Assembly (NCBI RefSeq): GCF_003990335.1
Contig: NZ_CP034683.1
Location: forward strand, 262,501 to 326,500
Direction: 5' to 3'
Length of the DNA: 64,000 nt
DNA from: Rheinheimera mangrovi
GTDB taxonomy: Bacteria; Pseudomonadota; Gammaproteobacteria; Enterobacterales; Alteromonadaceae
How positions within the stretch are numbered: the first letter of the stretch is position 1; the number at the start of each line of letters is the position of its first letter. Positions 27,755-37,435 of the stretch are shown one piece after another. The translations under genes were made by a program, and so were the position numbers. The notes beneath the pieces are model-generated. The model was given only the letters and a program-made list of their open reading frames with translations. It did not search any database and had not been told where the DNA came from.

Positions 27755-28880
27755 TACGCCGGTGGCTGTTACCGCCTCTGAATCTCCACTCTCCCAAGGT
27801 TCGGCTAAAACTGATCCTGTTAAAAAAGACCCGATTAAAAATACTCCGTTACCATCAGCTAAAACAGGCCGTGCTGTTGCCTGGTTTTCTTTAGTATTGA
27901 ATCTGATTTTGGTCGCTGCTATTGCCGCAGCGATTTGGTGGTTATGGCCGCAGTGGACTGCGTTGCAGCAGCAACAGCAGGTATTGCAACACGAGCAAAA
28001 GCAACAAACTGAACAAGGCAAACAGCTGCATCAGCAACTGACCGATCAATTGCAGCAGCAACTAGCATTAGTTGTTGATCAGCAAAAACAACAAGGCGCT
28101 TTGGATCAACAGCAACAACAAGCTCTGCTGCAGCTGCAGCTGGAAAGTAAAAAACAGTTGAGTCATGGCCGGACCTGGCAGTTATGGCAAATTCAGCAGC
28201 TATTGCAACTGGCCGGACAAAAAATCTGGTTAGAGCAGGATATGCCTGCCGCCTTACGTTTATTGCAAGGCGCTGAACAGCAGCTGGCGGTATTGCAGGA
28301 CAGCAGCATGCAGCCGTTACGTCAGGCAATTCAGACTGATTTAGCTGAACTGCAAAAAAACACCTTGCCTGATGTCGCCAAAATTCAACTAGGTTTAACC
28401 AGCCTGCGTAAAGCTGTGTCTGAATTACCGCTGCGTCAAAGCGAGCGTGAGCTGGATGATGCTGTGCCTGTAGCTGCGACCAGTTCTGACTGGCAAACTA
28501 CTTTACTTCAGCACTGGGATTCATTCTGGAGTTCGTTGGTGCATGTGCGTCCAACTCAGCCGGAAGACTTGGCTGTGTTATCTGCAGGTGAGCAACTGAG
28601 TTTGCGCAATACGTTACAGCAACAGCTGTTGCTGGCTGAACTGGCGGCAATGAAGTATCAGAGCGAGTTGTATCAGGCCGCATTACAGCAGGCGATGGAT
28701 ACTTTGCAGCGTTATTTTGCTGCTGTTGATCCAAAAGTCAAAGCCGCATCAGAGCAATTAGTCCAACTGGCTGCTTTGCCTGTGGCTTTTCCTGCGCCTG
28801 CAGCTTTGCAGTCCAGCGCTGTGCTTGATCAGGTCATGCGACAAAACATGGTAGAGAGTATGGTGGAGAGCAAGCCATGA
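27747..28880 (+). CDS. hemX: HemX-family membrane protein
   Basis: The 377-residue protein has a short cytoplasmic N-terminus, one membrane segment (SLVLNLILVAAIAAAIWWLW, about residues 49-70) and a strikingly glutamine-rich coiled coil (about 72-135). A C-terminal helical domain with RTWQLWQIQQLLQLAGQ follows. Members are annotated as uroporphyrinogen-III methyltransferase HemX, but this form lacks a SAM-dependent methylase domain, so enzymatic activity is doubtful. It overlaps hemD by 8 nt and hemY by 4 nt. Confidence 0.92.
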   Translation: MTDTPVAVTASESPLSQGSAKTDPVKKDPIKNTPLPSAKTGRAVAWFSLVLNLILVAAIAAAIWWLWPQWTALQQQQQVLQHEQKQQTEQGKQLHQQLTDQLQQQLALVVDQQKQQGALDQQQQQALLQLQLESKKQLSHGRTWQLWQIQQLLQLAGQKIWLEQDMPAALRLLQGAEQQLAVLQDSSMQPLRQAIQTDLAELQKNTLPDVAKIQLGLTSLRKAVSELPLRQSERELDDAVPVAATSSDWQTTLLQHWDSFWSSLVHVRPTQPEDLAVLSAGEQLSLRNTLQQQLLLAELAAMKYQSELYQAALQQAMDTLQRYFAAVDPKVKAASEQLVQLAALPVAFPAPAALQSSAVLDQVMRQNMVESMVESKP

Positions 28881-29959
28881 TCCGTTTGCTGATAGTGGTT
28901 TTGCTGCTGGCAGCTGCCATGTGGCTGGGGCCATGGCTGACGCAGAATCCGGGTTATTTGATGCTGGTGCTGGGTCCATGGACAATCGAAATGACGTTGG
29001 TGGGTTTTGCCATCATTCTGTTGTTAAGCCTGAGTTTGTTATGGCTGACGTTACGAATTTTACGGCCGTTTTTGGGGTTTCGTAACTGGACCCTCAATCC
29101 GTTTCGTGGCCGTCAGCAGCGCAAAGCCCGTTTAGCATTTGAACAAGCGGCTTTGGCCTTGGCTGCAGGGCGTTTTCAGGATGCCGAACAGTATTTTGAC
29201 CGCTCTGACGCTATGCCTGAATTTACTATGCTACGCCAAAGTATGGCCTGCTACGCCGCTTTACAGGCTGGGCATGCGACTAAAGCTATGCAATTGGCCG
29301 AACAGCTGGATGCAACACAAGCTCAGAGTTGTTATGTCAAAGCAGATTTATTGCTGCGCCAGAATCAGGCCAAAGCAGCGTTGGAGTTATTACAACCTCA
29401 CATGCTGATACCAGCAGATGCGCCTTTGTTAGCTCCTCTGTATTTTCAGGCGCTTTTAGCAGCCGGCCATAATATTGAAGTCTTTCATACTGTGCTTAAA
29501 GCCATAGAGCAAAAGTGGTTTACCAAAGCGCAGTGGCAAGCACAGCGTTATCAGATGTATCCGCAGGCTATCCGTAATCTGGCGGCCCAGGGGGTATTTG
29601 ACGAAAGCAGTGATTATTGGCTGGCGTTGCCGTCGAAAGAACGTAAGTCGATGGCTGCTGTATTGGGTCGGGTTTGGGCCAAAGTTAAAGCTGGTCAGGT
29701 AGAGCAGGCTGAAAAGCTGCTGGTTGATCACTTAGCTTACAGTGACTTGCCTTTGGCATGGCCAGTGCTGAAACAAATTCCGTTAAAGCGCCATGTGGTA
29801 TTGCTGCGTAAACAGCTGCAGCACTGGTTACGTGATCACAAAGAAGATGCAGTACTGTATGCGACTCTTGCCTATTGTGCTGAGCAAGACGGCGAGCCTA
29901 TGCAGGCCGAAATGGCCTGGCAAAAAGCTTTGCAGTATCAGCCGGGCTTAAAAACTTAA
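28877..29959 (+). CDS. hemY: HemY-family TPR membrane protein
   Basis: The 360-residue protein has two N-terminal membrane segments (LLIVVLLLAAAMWLGPW and LVGFAIILLLSLSLLWLTL), then FLGFRNWTLNPFRGRQQRKAR and tetratricopeptide-like helical repeats to the end. It is the inner-membrane HemY associated with heme synthesis in gammaproteobacteria, not protoporphyrinogen oxidase. Its exact role is unsettled. It overlaps hemX by ATGA and ends the hemCDXY unit. Confidence 0.93.
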   Translation: MIRLLIVVLLLAAAMWLGPWLTQNPGYLMLVLGPWTIEMTLVGFAIILLLSLSLLWLTLRILRPFLGFRNWTLNPFRGRQQRKARLAFEQAALALAAGRFQDAEQYFDRSDAMPEFTMLRQSMACYAALQAGHATKAMQLAEQLDATQAQSCYVKADLLLRQNQAKAALELLQPHMLIPADAPLLAPLYFQALLAAGHNIEVFHTVLKAIEQKWFTKAQWQAQRYQMYPQAIRNLAAQGVFDESSDYWLALPSKERKSMAAVLGRVWAKVKAGQVEQAEKLLVDHLAYSDLPLAWPVLKQIPLKRHVVLLRKQLQHWLRDHKEDAVLYATLAYCAEQDGEPMQAEMAWQKALQYQPGLKT

Positions 29960-29962
29960 TTT

Positions 29963-30472
29963 ATGTCGTCTGAGTTATTAACGGGCCTGGCTCCAGTTAT
30001 TGGTGTCAGGCCTCATCTTCTGTTGCTAGGTAGTATGCCAGGCGCAGCCTCTCTGCTTGAGCAACGTTATTACGCCCATCCACGCAATTTATTCTGGCCT
30101 TTTATGCAGCAGTTGTTTGCTATTCCGGTTGAGCTTGGGTATCAGCAGCGTTGTCAGTTGCTAACCGAACAAGGCGTAGCGCTGTGGGATGTGATAGCAC
30201 ACTGTGAGCGAGCTGGCAGTCTGGATAGCGCCATTAAAAAAAGCACTGTGATTTGTAATGCGATACCGCAATTGCTTGAAGCGCAACCACAAATTCTAAA
30301 GATTTGTTTTAACGGCGCCAAAGCCGCAGAAGAGTTTAAACGTCATTTGCTACCACAGGTGAAACACCGCAATGATATTCAGTATATTCAGCTGCCTTCC
30401 AGTAGCCCGGCTCATGCCAGCCAAAGCAAAGAGCTGAAGCTGGCATTATGGGCAAAAGCCTTACTGGAATAA
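29963..30472 (+). CDS. DNA-deoxyinosine glycosylase (UDG superfamily)
   Basis: The 169-residue protein carries GSMPGAASLLEQRYYAHPRN near residues 23-42 and LPSSSPAHA near the C-terminus. These match the hypoxanthine/deoxyinosine-DNA glycosylase branch of the uracil-DNA glycosylase superfamily, which excises deaminated bases. It begins 3 nt after hemY without a clear ribosome site, suggesting coupled translation. Its end overlaps the convergent TonB-domain gene by 12 nt. Confidence 0.87.
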   Translation: MSSELLTGLAPVIGVRPHLLLLGSMPGAASLLEQRYYAHPRNLFWPFMQQLFAIPVELGYQQRCQLLTEQGVALWDVIAHCERAGSLDSAIKKSTVICNAIPQLLEAQPQILKICFNGAKAAEEFKRHLLPQVKHRNDIQYIQLPSSSPAHASQSKELKLALWAKALLE

Positions 30473-31822
30473 GATTTCTAGTTCTGCTGTAGCTTCAAAT
30501 CCAGCTGTTTTTGCCTGGCTAAAAACAGCTTTTGCTTCGTCAGTCTTATCTTCCGTCAGCAACTGAATAGCCTGCCAGCCTAAAGCCACAGGATCGTTTT
30601 GTCTCTGCAGATAATGAGCCCAGCCTTGATCAAACTGAGCCCGCGCACGCTGGGCTTCAAGCAAGCCATTGCGAGCGGCCTGATCCAACCAATATTCGTC
30701 TGTCCATTCTTTAGGTCGCTGATGGATCTGTCTGAGATACATTTTATCTTTGGCATACAGGGGGGCTTTTCCTGTGTTGTAGTTCAGATCCCAAGGGGCA
30801 ATTTTGTAATCACCAGCCTTATTGATAAAACTCAGGGTATCGCCTTCTGCAAAAGGAACCTCACCGGAAAGTATGGCCAGTTTTTTAAGCTTTTTATCTG
30901 GGGCCACAGTGAGCATGGCGCTGCCGTTAAAGGCTGGCATCTTAACTGCTTTGGCTTTTTCTGATTTGAAATCTGAAAGCTTTGGTAATTCTTCTGTGCT
31001 CTGCGTCAGGTCTACAGAGCCAATAGCTGCCTGATCCAAATAATTCAGCAAAATAGCATTACTGTATTGGGAATGGGCAACTCCGGCTTTTGCTGCGGGC
31101 CATGAATCGTTGACCAGCGAGTGCATGAGTATCTTACGCCATTGTGCTTGCCCACCGACAGCCAGCTTAAAATCCAGAGTTATTCTGCGTATAGATTTGT
31201 CAGGAGAAGGTTGATAGCGCCATTGTCGTATTGCCTGCTCCGATACTTCATCAAAAACTCCGGCAGGAAAACTATGCTGGGTTTGGGCGTAAACCACTTC
31301 ACCTTGTTCATCGATTAGAAAGCGCACAGATGCAAAACCCTGAGTACCTTTGCGGGCAGCAGTGACTGGGTATTTGGGTTCAACTCTTTCAATTACTTCA
31401 GGTAGTGTGCTGTGATCAACCAATACTGAGGCCGATTTACGTTGCTCCAGCATAGTGGCATAGGAGGGCACCCACTGCTTTTCCTGCAAGGCCAGTTGTT
31501 GTTGAATCTGTTGTTTTTGCGCTGCCGTAAGGTGTGCGTCCAACGTATTTAAACCTGTGGCTGCACCGGAGTGACCCAAGCCAGCTGCAATCAGAAAATA
31601 GCGGTAAGCCAGCGGCAGATCCTGCTCCATACCCTGGCCTTTCATTGCCATCACGGCAAGGTTAAAAGCCGCCAGCTCATTGCCTAAAGGGAGCAAGCGT
31701 TCAAATTCTGCTTTAGCCTGTTGATAATTTTCCTGGTGGTAGTAGTGTCCAGCCAGGTAAACATCTGCCTGAGTAAAAAATGAAGTCAGCAAAGCTGAAC
31801 TGACTAAAAGTTGTTTTAACAT
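30461..31822 (-). CDS. TonB-domain protein with Sel1-like repeats
   Basis: The 453-residue protein has a Sec signal sequence (cleavage near residue 19, TQA-DV). A Sel1/TPR-like region follows (AKAEFERLLPLGNELAAFNL, GQGMEQDLPLAYRYFLIAA, residues 30-90). A TonB C-terminal-type domain lies at about 140-222 (VEPKYPVTAARKG ... GFASVRFLIDEQGEV ... AIRQWRYQP). A further 230 residues end in TPR-like helices. It lacks the proline-rich linker of true TonB and the domain is internal, so a role in TonB energy transduction is doubtful. Confidence 0.78.
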   Translation of the reverse strand: MLKQLLVSSALLTSFFTQADVYLAGHYYHQENYQQAKAEFERLLPLGNELAAFNLAVMAMKGQGMEQDLPLAYRYFLIAAGLGHSGAATGLNTLDAHLTAAQKQQIQQQLALQEKQWVPSYATMLEQRKSASVLVDHSTLPEVIERVEPKYPVTAARKGTQGFASVRFLIDEQGEVVYAQTQHSFPAGVFDEVSEQAIRQWRYQPSPDKSIRRITLDFKLAVGGQAQWRKILMHSLVNDSWPAAKAGVAHSQYSNAILLNYLDQAAIGSVDLTQSTEELPKLSDFKSEKAKAVKMPAFNGSAMLTVAPDKKLKKLAILSGEVPFAEGDTLSFINKAGDYKIAPWDLNYNTGKAPLYAKDKMYLRQIHQRPKEWTDEYWLDQAARNGLLEAQRARAQFDQGWAHYLQRQNDPVALGWQAIQLLTEDKTDEAKAVFSQAKTAGFEATAELEILFQ

Positions 31823-31893
31823 CCGTTGTTCCTAATGATCCCATCCGAGCTTGCAGAATGTTATCTGTAAACAGGTATTAGGTAAATATTTTG

Positions 31894-32232
31894 TTACGCC
31901 ATTTTGCTGCCATTGGCCACTGTTTGCTCCGGTACTGCCAGAACCACAGCGCCATCTGGTCGGTAAAATCCTGTGATCAGACATTCAGAGCGAAAAGGTC
32001 CTATTTGTTTAGTCGGGAAGTTCACTACACCAATAACCTGCTTACCTAACAATTGCTCTTTGCTGTACAAGTTCGTGATTTGAGCACTGGATTGTTTCAG
32101 CCCGATGTCAGCGCCGAAATCTACTTTGAGTTTGTATGCAGGTTTGCGGGCTTCAGGAAAATCAGCCACTTCAACAATGGTGCCTACCCGCAGTTCAACC
32201 AAATCAAATTGTTCCCAGTTGATAAAGTCCAT
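31894..32232 (-). CDS. csaA: CsaA-type tRNA-binding protein
   Basis: The 112-residue protein is a single tRNA-binding OB fold, as in CsaA and E. coli Ygj[28 protein letters not shown], then [10 protein letters not shown] and [18 protein letters not shown]. These dimeric proteins bind tRNA and have reported chaperone-like activity in Bacillus. A GAGGAG site lies within the last codons of the thioesterase gene upstream. The gap between them is only 3 nt, so the pair is an operon. Confidence 0.9.
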   Translation of the reverse strand: MDFINWEQFDLVELRVGTIVEVADFPEARKPAYKLKVDFGADIGLKQSSAQITNLYSKEQLLGKQVIGVVNFPTKQIGPFRSECLITGFYRPDGAVVLAVPEQTVANGSKMA

Positions 32233-32235
32233 CCT

Positions 32236-32658
32236 TTACTCCTCTGCGTTGTTGTTCGCCAGTCGGGGTTGCAGGCGGTCTTTTAAATCTCCTTCAATCA
32301 CCACAGCGCGACCGGTTTTTTTATCCAGGCAGACAAAAGTGATATTGGCGTCAGCCACTAAGGTATCCGTACCTTCCAGCCAGATTTTCTGATGAATGAT
32401 GGAGCTTTTGGTATTAATAGCGCTGAATTCGGTATCAATACGCAACTGCTGGCCCATGGTGGCCTGAGCTCTGTAGTTGATATTGATATTTACGATCACC
32501 CAGGCCAGACCCAGCTGTTCGAAATGTTCTATATCACCATGCTGTTCCAGATAACCCCAACGGGCTTCCTCCAGAAATTCTAAATAACGGGCGTTATTAA
32601 CGTGCTGGTAGCCATCCAGGTGATAACCCCGGACTTTGATAAAAGTGTGATGTAGCAT
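32236..32658 (-). CDS. acyl-CoA thioesterase, 4-hydroxybenzoyl-CoA thioesterase family
   Basis: The 140-residue hot-dog-fold protein has the YbgC/FadM-like signature: VRGYHLDGYQHVNNARYLEFLEEARW with D15 and N22 near the active site. It likely hydrolyses acyl-CoA thioesters; chain length preference is unknown. It is upstream of, and coupled to, the tRNA-binding gene. Confidence 0.88.
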   Translation of the reverse strand: MLHHTFIKVRGYHLDGYQHVNNARYLEFLEEARWGYLEQHGDIEHFEQLGLAWVIVNININYRAQATMGQQLRIDTEFSAINTKSSIIHQKIWLEGTDTLVADANITFVCLDKKTGRAVVIEGDLKDRLQPRLANNNAEE

Positions 32659-32806
32659 AAAAATCTCTGGTTGGACCTGTTTGGTGACATAATGCCATAA
32701 TTTTAGCCTGGGGTTAATGAGGTTTTTCCTGCACCAGACTGAGATTTTTTTGGCCTGCCGCTGTGGAACCAGTAGAATAAGAGCACTTTGGTTATTTGGT
32801 GCTTTT

Positions 32807-33799
32807 ATGCGTCTGTTACAGCAGCTCTCTGCTAAATCCTATTCCACTTTTGCATTGGCTACACAACTTGCCGAACTGGTTGAGCTGGACTCTTTGGCTG
32901 AATTAATGGCTTATCAGCCCGCAGTCACTCCTTTATTGTTGGGTGAGGGCAGCAACAGTATTTTTCTGAGCAATCAAACTCAGACCGTTTTACGTTATTT
33001 AGCCAAAAGCCGGACTGTGTTGGCAGAAAACGAGCATCAAGTGCAACTGCATGTAGAAGCAGGAGATAACTGGCACCAATTGGTTAGCTGGACTGTGGCT
33101 CAGGGCTGGTGGGGATTAGAAAATTTATCCCTTATTCCAGGCAGTGTAGGAGCTGCTCCTGTGCAAAATATCGGTGCTTATGGTGCTGAATTGGCCGACT
33201 GCTGTGATTATGTCGATTTTTTTCACTGGCAAAGCCGGGACGTTCAGCGGTTAAGCAAAAGCGATTGTGGTTTTGGCTACCGTGACAGTATTTTTAAAAC
33301 GGCTCTTGCAGGTTTGGGTGTGATAGTGGCTGTGGGCTTGACGCTAAAAAAACTTAGCCAGCCAAAATTAGGCTACAAAGGGCTGGAGCATTTAAATCAA
33401 CACAGCTCTGTGGCTGAAGTAGCACAAGCCGTGATTGCAGTGCGTCAATCCAAATTACCAGATCCTGCAATATTGCCAAACTGTGGCAGCTTTTTTAAAA
33501 ACCCTGTGGTCAGCAAGTCTGTGTTTGAAACTATTTATAAGGCTTATCCCGCGATGCCGTTTTATCCACAAGCTGATGGTTTGGTCAAACTCGCCGCTGG
33601 CTGGCTAATAGAACAAACGGGGTTAAAAGGTCAGCGTATTGGTGATGTAGGCTGCTACGAAAAACAAGCGCTGGTACTGGTGAATTTTGGCAAGGGTACT
33701 GCGGCAGAGTTACAGCAACTGATTGCGCTGATACAGCAAAAAGTTGCAGCACAGTTTGCTGTTCAGCTCGAACCTGAGGTGCGTTTAATTGGCCAGTGA
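32807..33799 (+). CDS. murB: UDP-N-acetylenolpyruvoylglucosamine reductase
   Basis: MurB is the FAD enzyme that reduces the enolpyruvyl group to give UDP-MurNAc. The 330-residue protein (E. coli 342) has LLGEGSNSIF and SVGAAPVQNIGAYGAE in the FAD domain, the proton-donor serine in NCGSFFKNP, and the terminal glutamate in LEPEVRLIG. The ATG at 32807 matches the usual start; an upstream in-frame ATG at 32717 adds 30 residues with no family match. It overlaps birA by 11 nt. Confidence 0.94.
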   Translation: MRLLQQLSAKSYSTFALATQLAELVELDSLAELMAYQPAVTPLLLGEGSNSIFLSNQTQTVLRYLAKSRTVLAENEHQVQLHVEAGDNWHQLVSWTVAQGWWGLENLSLIPGSVGAAPVQNIGAYGAELADCCDYVDFFHWQSRDVQRLSKSDCGFGYRDSIFKTALAGLGVIVAVGLTLKKLSQPKLGYKGLEHLNQHSSVAEVAQAVIAVRQSKLPDPAILPNCGSFFKNPVVSKSVFETIYKAYPAMPFYPQADGLVKLAAGWLIEQTGLKGQRIGDVGCYEKQALVLVNFGKGTAAELQQLIALIQQKVAAQFAVQLEPEVRLIGQ

Positions 33800-34793
33800 A
33801 CTACGTAAAACTCTACCCCATAGCCTGATAGTTCAACGCCAACTGGTGCATTATCTGGCTGATGGCGCTTTATGTTCTGGCCAGTGGCTGGGGGAGCAGT
33901 TAGGTATAAGCCGCACTGCTGTCGCCAAACATCTGGAACAATTGCAGCAGTACGGTCTGGATTTATACAAAATTAAAGGCAAAGGTTATCGGCTGGCGCA
34001 ACCTGTGCAATTGTTGGATGCGGCATTGATTAAAGAATTACAACAGCAGCAGGCTCCGGTGTGGGTGCAGTCCGTTACTGATTCCACCAACAGCCAGTTG
34101 ATGCAAAAACTCAAAGACGGTGTACTACCAGAAAAAGGCGCTGTGCTGGTGGCTGAAGCTCAGACCGCTGGCCGTGGCCGACGTGGTAAACAGTGGTTTT
34201 CGCCTTTTGGCTGTAATTTGTATTTTTCAATGTACTGGCAACTGGAGCAAGGTATTCAGGCCGCTATGGGTTTAAGTTTGGTGGTAGGCCTTGCCGTCGC
34301 AAAAGTGCTGCAACAGCAGTGGCAACTGCCGGTGCGCTTAAAGTGGCCGAATGACTTGTACATAGAGCATAAAAAACTCGGTGGTATTTTAGTGGAGCTG
34401 GCCGGGCAAACTCATGCCCAGTGTGATGTCGTTATCGGGCTAGGCTTAAATATCCGGATGCCGGATCACACCGATAAAGCCGTAGACCAGCCCTGGGCTG
34501 ATTTAACTTCGGCTTTGGGGAAGCCGATAGACCGTAATTTATTGGTGGCTTTGTTGCAACATCAGTTGGTGCTGGAATTACAACAGTTTAGCCAGCAGGG
34601 TTTTGCGCCCTATGTGCAGGAATTTAATCTGTTGGATCAATTTGCCGGTGAGCAAGTGACTTTATCCAGTGGCAGTCAAACCATCACTGGTTTTTGCGTT
34701 GGTGTGGATGCACAGGGGGGGCTGGTGCTGGATATCAATGGCCAGAAGCAAAGCTTTTATGGCGGTGAACTTAGCTTAAGAAAGGCGCTTTGA
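33789..34793 (+). CDS. birA: biotin--protein ligase and biotin operon repressor
   Basis: BirA attaches biotin to carboxylase carrier protein and represses bio genes. The 334-residue protein has an N-terminal winged helix (SGQWLGEQLGISRTAVAKHL), the ligase motif AGRGRRGKQWFSPFG, and KWPNDLYIEHKKLGGIL; a C-terminal SH3-like domain follows. The start appears to be TTG at 33789, inside the murB end, with GAGGTG about 9 nt upstream. No ATG start is suitably placed. Both functional modules are present. Confidence 0.93.
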   Translation: MASELRKTLPHSLIVQRQLVHYLADGALCSGQWLGEQLGISRTAVAKHLEQLQQYGLDLYKIKGKGYRLAQPVQLLDAALIKELQQQQAPVWVQSVTDSTNSQLMQKLKDGVLPEKGAVLVAEAQTAGRGRRGKQWFSPFGCNLYFSMYWQLEQGIQAAMGLSLVVGLAVAKVLQQQWQLPVRLKWPNDLYIEHKKLGGILVELAGQTHAQCDVVIGLGLNIRMPDHTDKAVDQPWADLTSALGKPIDRNLLVALLQHQLVLELQQFSQQGFAPYVQEFNLLDQFAGEQVTLSSGSQTITGFCVGVDAQGGLVLDINGQKQSFYGGELSLRKAL

Positions 34794-35488
34794 TGGAATT
34801 ATTACTGGATATAGGCAATAGCCGAAGCAAAGCCCGTTTACATGATGTTGGTTTGCTTACGGAAATTCAGCTGGAAAACATCAGTGCAGAGCAGTGGTCG
34901 TCAATCACTGCTGTGTATTGCGCCAGTGTTGCAGCAGACAGCCGGGTACTGGCAATACGTGATCAAATCCCGCCTGCAATTCCTTTTATCCAAATCCGCA
35001 GTGAAGCTGAGGCATTTGGGGTGACCAACAGTTATCAGCAGCCAGATTTATTGGGCGTCGACCGTTGGCTGGCTTTAGTGGCGGCAGCAGAGTTGTGCAC
35101 GAATGCAGATCTGCTAATAGCTGACGCAGGTACAGCCTTAACCATTGATTGGTTAAGCGCTGCGGGTGTGCATCAGGGCGGATGGATTTTGGCTGGGCAA
35201 AAACTGCAGCAAGAAGCGGTGTTAAGCAAAACAGCCAAAGTATTTTCAGCAGAGCTGGAAACAGAGCAGTTATCACCTGCAACTGATACCGCCACAGCTT
35301 TATATCAAGGCGCTATTGCTGCTTTAGTCGGTGCTATTCGTCAAGCATGGGCAATTAAGCCAACCCAACTGATTATTTTAACGGGTGGTGATGCGCTGCT
35401 TCTGCAAAAATACCTGACCGATCTGCCTGTTCGGCTCGAACCTCAATTGATCTTTCAGGGATTAGCCCGTTATATTCAGCCGAATTGA
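34793..35488 (+). CDS. coaX: type III pantothenate kinase
   Basis: CoaX phosphorylates pantothenate, the first step of coenzyme A synthesis. The 231-residue protein has the ASKHA signatures: LLLDIGNSRSKARL at the N-terminus, LLGVDRWLALVAA, IADAGTALTIDW and a terminal ILTGGDALLLQ. Its ATG overlaps the birA stop (TGATG). E. coli has the unrelated CoaA kinase at the corresponding place, so this is a non-homologous replacement at the same locus, common in related groups. Confidence 0.95.
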   Translation: MELLLDIGNSRSKARLHDVGLLTEIQLENISAEQWSSITAVYCASVAADSRVLAIRDQIPPAIPFIQIRSEAEAFGVTNSYQQPDLLGVDRWLALVAAAELCTNADLLIADAGTALTIDWLSAAGVHQGGWILAGQKLQQEAVLSKTAKVFSAELETEQLSPATDTATALYQGAIAALVGAIRQAWAIKPTQLIILTGGDALLLQKYLTDLPVRLEPQLIFQGLARYIQPN

Positions 35489-35548
35489 CCATTTTGTGTA
35501 CTTATTGAGCATTCAGGCCAGAATTTATAAGTTTTTTTTTATTTCCTG

Positions 35549-35577
35549 TTGCGTGGGGTGGGGCATTCCACTAGAAT
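35549..35577 (+). promoter_or_regulatory. promoter of the tRNA-tufB operon
   Basis: TTGCGT (35549-35554), 17 nt, TAGAAT (35572-35577), followed by a GC-rich discriminator and then tRNA-Thr at 35597. This is a good sigma70 site of the stable-RNA type, likely under stringent control. Confidence 0.7.
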
Positions 35578-35596
35578 TCGCACCCACTGACGTAGT

Positions 35597-35672
<76 letters not shown>

Positions 35673-35682
35673 TTAGTATAGT

Positions 35683-35767
<85 letters not shown>

Positions 35768-35793
35768 TTTTCAGTACAATAGCTACGAGTAGG

Positions 35794-35870
<77 letters not shown>

Positions 35871-35883
35871 AACAGATCAAGTT

Positions 35884-35959
<76 letters not shown>

Positions 35960-36036
35960 TCTTAAAAGCCTCTCTTGCTTTACAATCAAAAAATACTTAT
36001 TTCATTCAACCACCGTTTGCTAAAAAGGGTCTATTT

Positions 36037-37221
36037 ATGGCTAAGGCTAAATTCGAACGTAATAAACCGCACGTTAACGTAGGCACCATCGGTCACGTTG
36101 ACCACGGCAAAACTACTTTAACTGCTGCTATCACTAACGTACTGGCTAAGCACTACGGTGGTCAGGCATTCGCTTTCGATCAAATCGACAAAGCGCCAGA
36201 AGAGAAAGCTCGTGGTATCACGATCAACACTTCTCACGTTGAATACGATACACCAACACGCCACTACGCCCACGTAGACTGCCCAGGCCACGCTGACTAT
36301 GTTAAAAACATGATCACTGGTGCTGCACAGATGGACGGCGCAATCCTGGTAGTAGCTGCAACTGACGGCCCAATGCCACAGACACGCGAGCACATCCTGT
36401 TATCTCGTCAGGTAGGCGTACCTTTCATCGTAGTATTCATGAACAAATGTGACATGGTAGACGACGAAGAGCTGTTAGAGCTGGTGGAGATGGAAGTTCG
36501 TGAACTTCTGTCAGACTACGATTTCCCAGGTGATGACCTGCCGGTAATCCGTGGTTCAGCTTTAAAAGGTCTGGAAGGCGATGCAACGTGGGAGCCAAAA
36601 ATCCTTGAGCTGGCAGCAGCTTTAGATTCTTACATCCCAGAACCACAACGTGCGATTGACAAACCATTCATCATGCCAATCGAAGACGTATTCTCAATTG
36701 CAGGTCGCGGAACAGTAGTAACTGGTCGTGTAGAGCAAGGTATCATCAAAGTTGGTGAAGCAGTAGAAATCGTAGGTCTGAAAGACACTGTGGCAACAAC
36801 TTGTACTGGTGTAGAAATGTTCCGTAAACTGTTAGACGAAGGTCGTGCAGGCGAGAACATCGGCGCACTGTTACGTGGTACTAAGCGTGAAGACGTAGAA
36901 CGTGGTCAAGTATTAGCGAAGCCAGGTTCAATCAAGCCACACACGAAGTTCGAAGGTGAAGTGTACGTATTATCAAAAGAAGAAGGTGGTCGTCATACTC
37001 CATTCTTCAAAGGTTACCGTCCACAGTTCTACTTCCGTACAACAGACGTAACTGGTTCAGTAGAACTGCCAGAAGGCGTAGAGATGGTAATGCCAGGCGA
37101 CAACCTGAAGTTTGTTGTTGAACTGATCAACCCAATCGCGATGGACGAAGGTTTACGCTTCGCGATCCGTGAAGGTGGTCGCACAGTAGGTGCTGGTGTA
37201 GTATCTAAAGTACTGGTTTAA
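36037..37221 (+). CDS. tufB: elongation factor Tu (tRNA-linked copy)
   Basis: EF-Tu delivers aminoacyl-tRNA to the ribosome. The 394-residue protein has [11 protein letters not shown] (G1), the effector [21 protein letters not shown] (G3) and MNKCDMVDD (G4). It differs from the second copy at 52743 by only two bases in the whole gene: a silent A at codon 106 and Ala instead of Thr at residue 253. AAAAGGG precedes the ATG. It is co-transcribed with four tRNAs and ends with its own terminator. Confidence 0.97.
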   Translation: MAKAKFERNKPHVNVGTIGHVDHGKTTLTAAITNVLAKHYGGQAFAFDQIDKAPEEKARGITINTSHVEYDTPTRHYAHVDCPGHADYVKNMITGAAQMDGAILVVAATDGPMPQTREHILLSRQVGVPFIVVFMNKCDMVDDEELLELVEMEVRELLSDYDFPGDDLPVIRGSALKGLEGDATWEPKILELAAALDSYIPEPQRAIDKPFIMPIEDVFSIAGRGTVVTGRVEQGIIKVGEAVEIVGLKDTVATTCTGVEMFRKLLDEGRAGENIGALLRGTKREDVERGQVLAKPGSIKPHTKFEGEVYVLSKEEGGRHTPFFKGYRPQFYFRTTDVTGSVELPEGVEMVMPGDNLKFVVELINPIAMDEGLRFAIREGGRTVGAGVVSKVLV

Positions 37222-37234
37222 TCATCAGAACTTG

Positions 37235-37261
37235 AAAAGGGCTCCACAGGAGCCCTTTTTT
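37235..37261 (+). terminator. terminator after tufB
   Basis: AAAAGGGCTCC-ACAG-GAGCCCTTTT forms a strong stem ending in a T-run, 14 nt after the tufB stop. It separates the tRNA-tufB unit from the tRNA-Trp unit. Confidence 0.88.
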
Positions 37262-37358
37262 ATATAGCTTTGTTCGCTTAAGCCGGAAAATTCAGAACAA
37301 CAGGCTTGAGTTCCACACAGTTAAACCTGATTTAATAGTTTCAAGTCGGATCCTTGTC

Positions 37359-37386
37359 TTGTTTTAGTCGTCTAAGACAGTATAAT
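37359..37386 (+). promoter_or_regulatory. promoter of tRNA-Trp-secE-nusG
   Basis: TTGTTT (37359-37364), 16 nt, TATAAT (37381-37386), about 50 nt before tRNA-Trp. No other gene is seen between tufB and the tRNA. Confidence 0.7.
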
Positions 37387-37435
37387 GAGCGGCTATTTTT
37401 GTGGGACTGCTTAGTTGGTCTGCACAATTTTCTGT

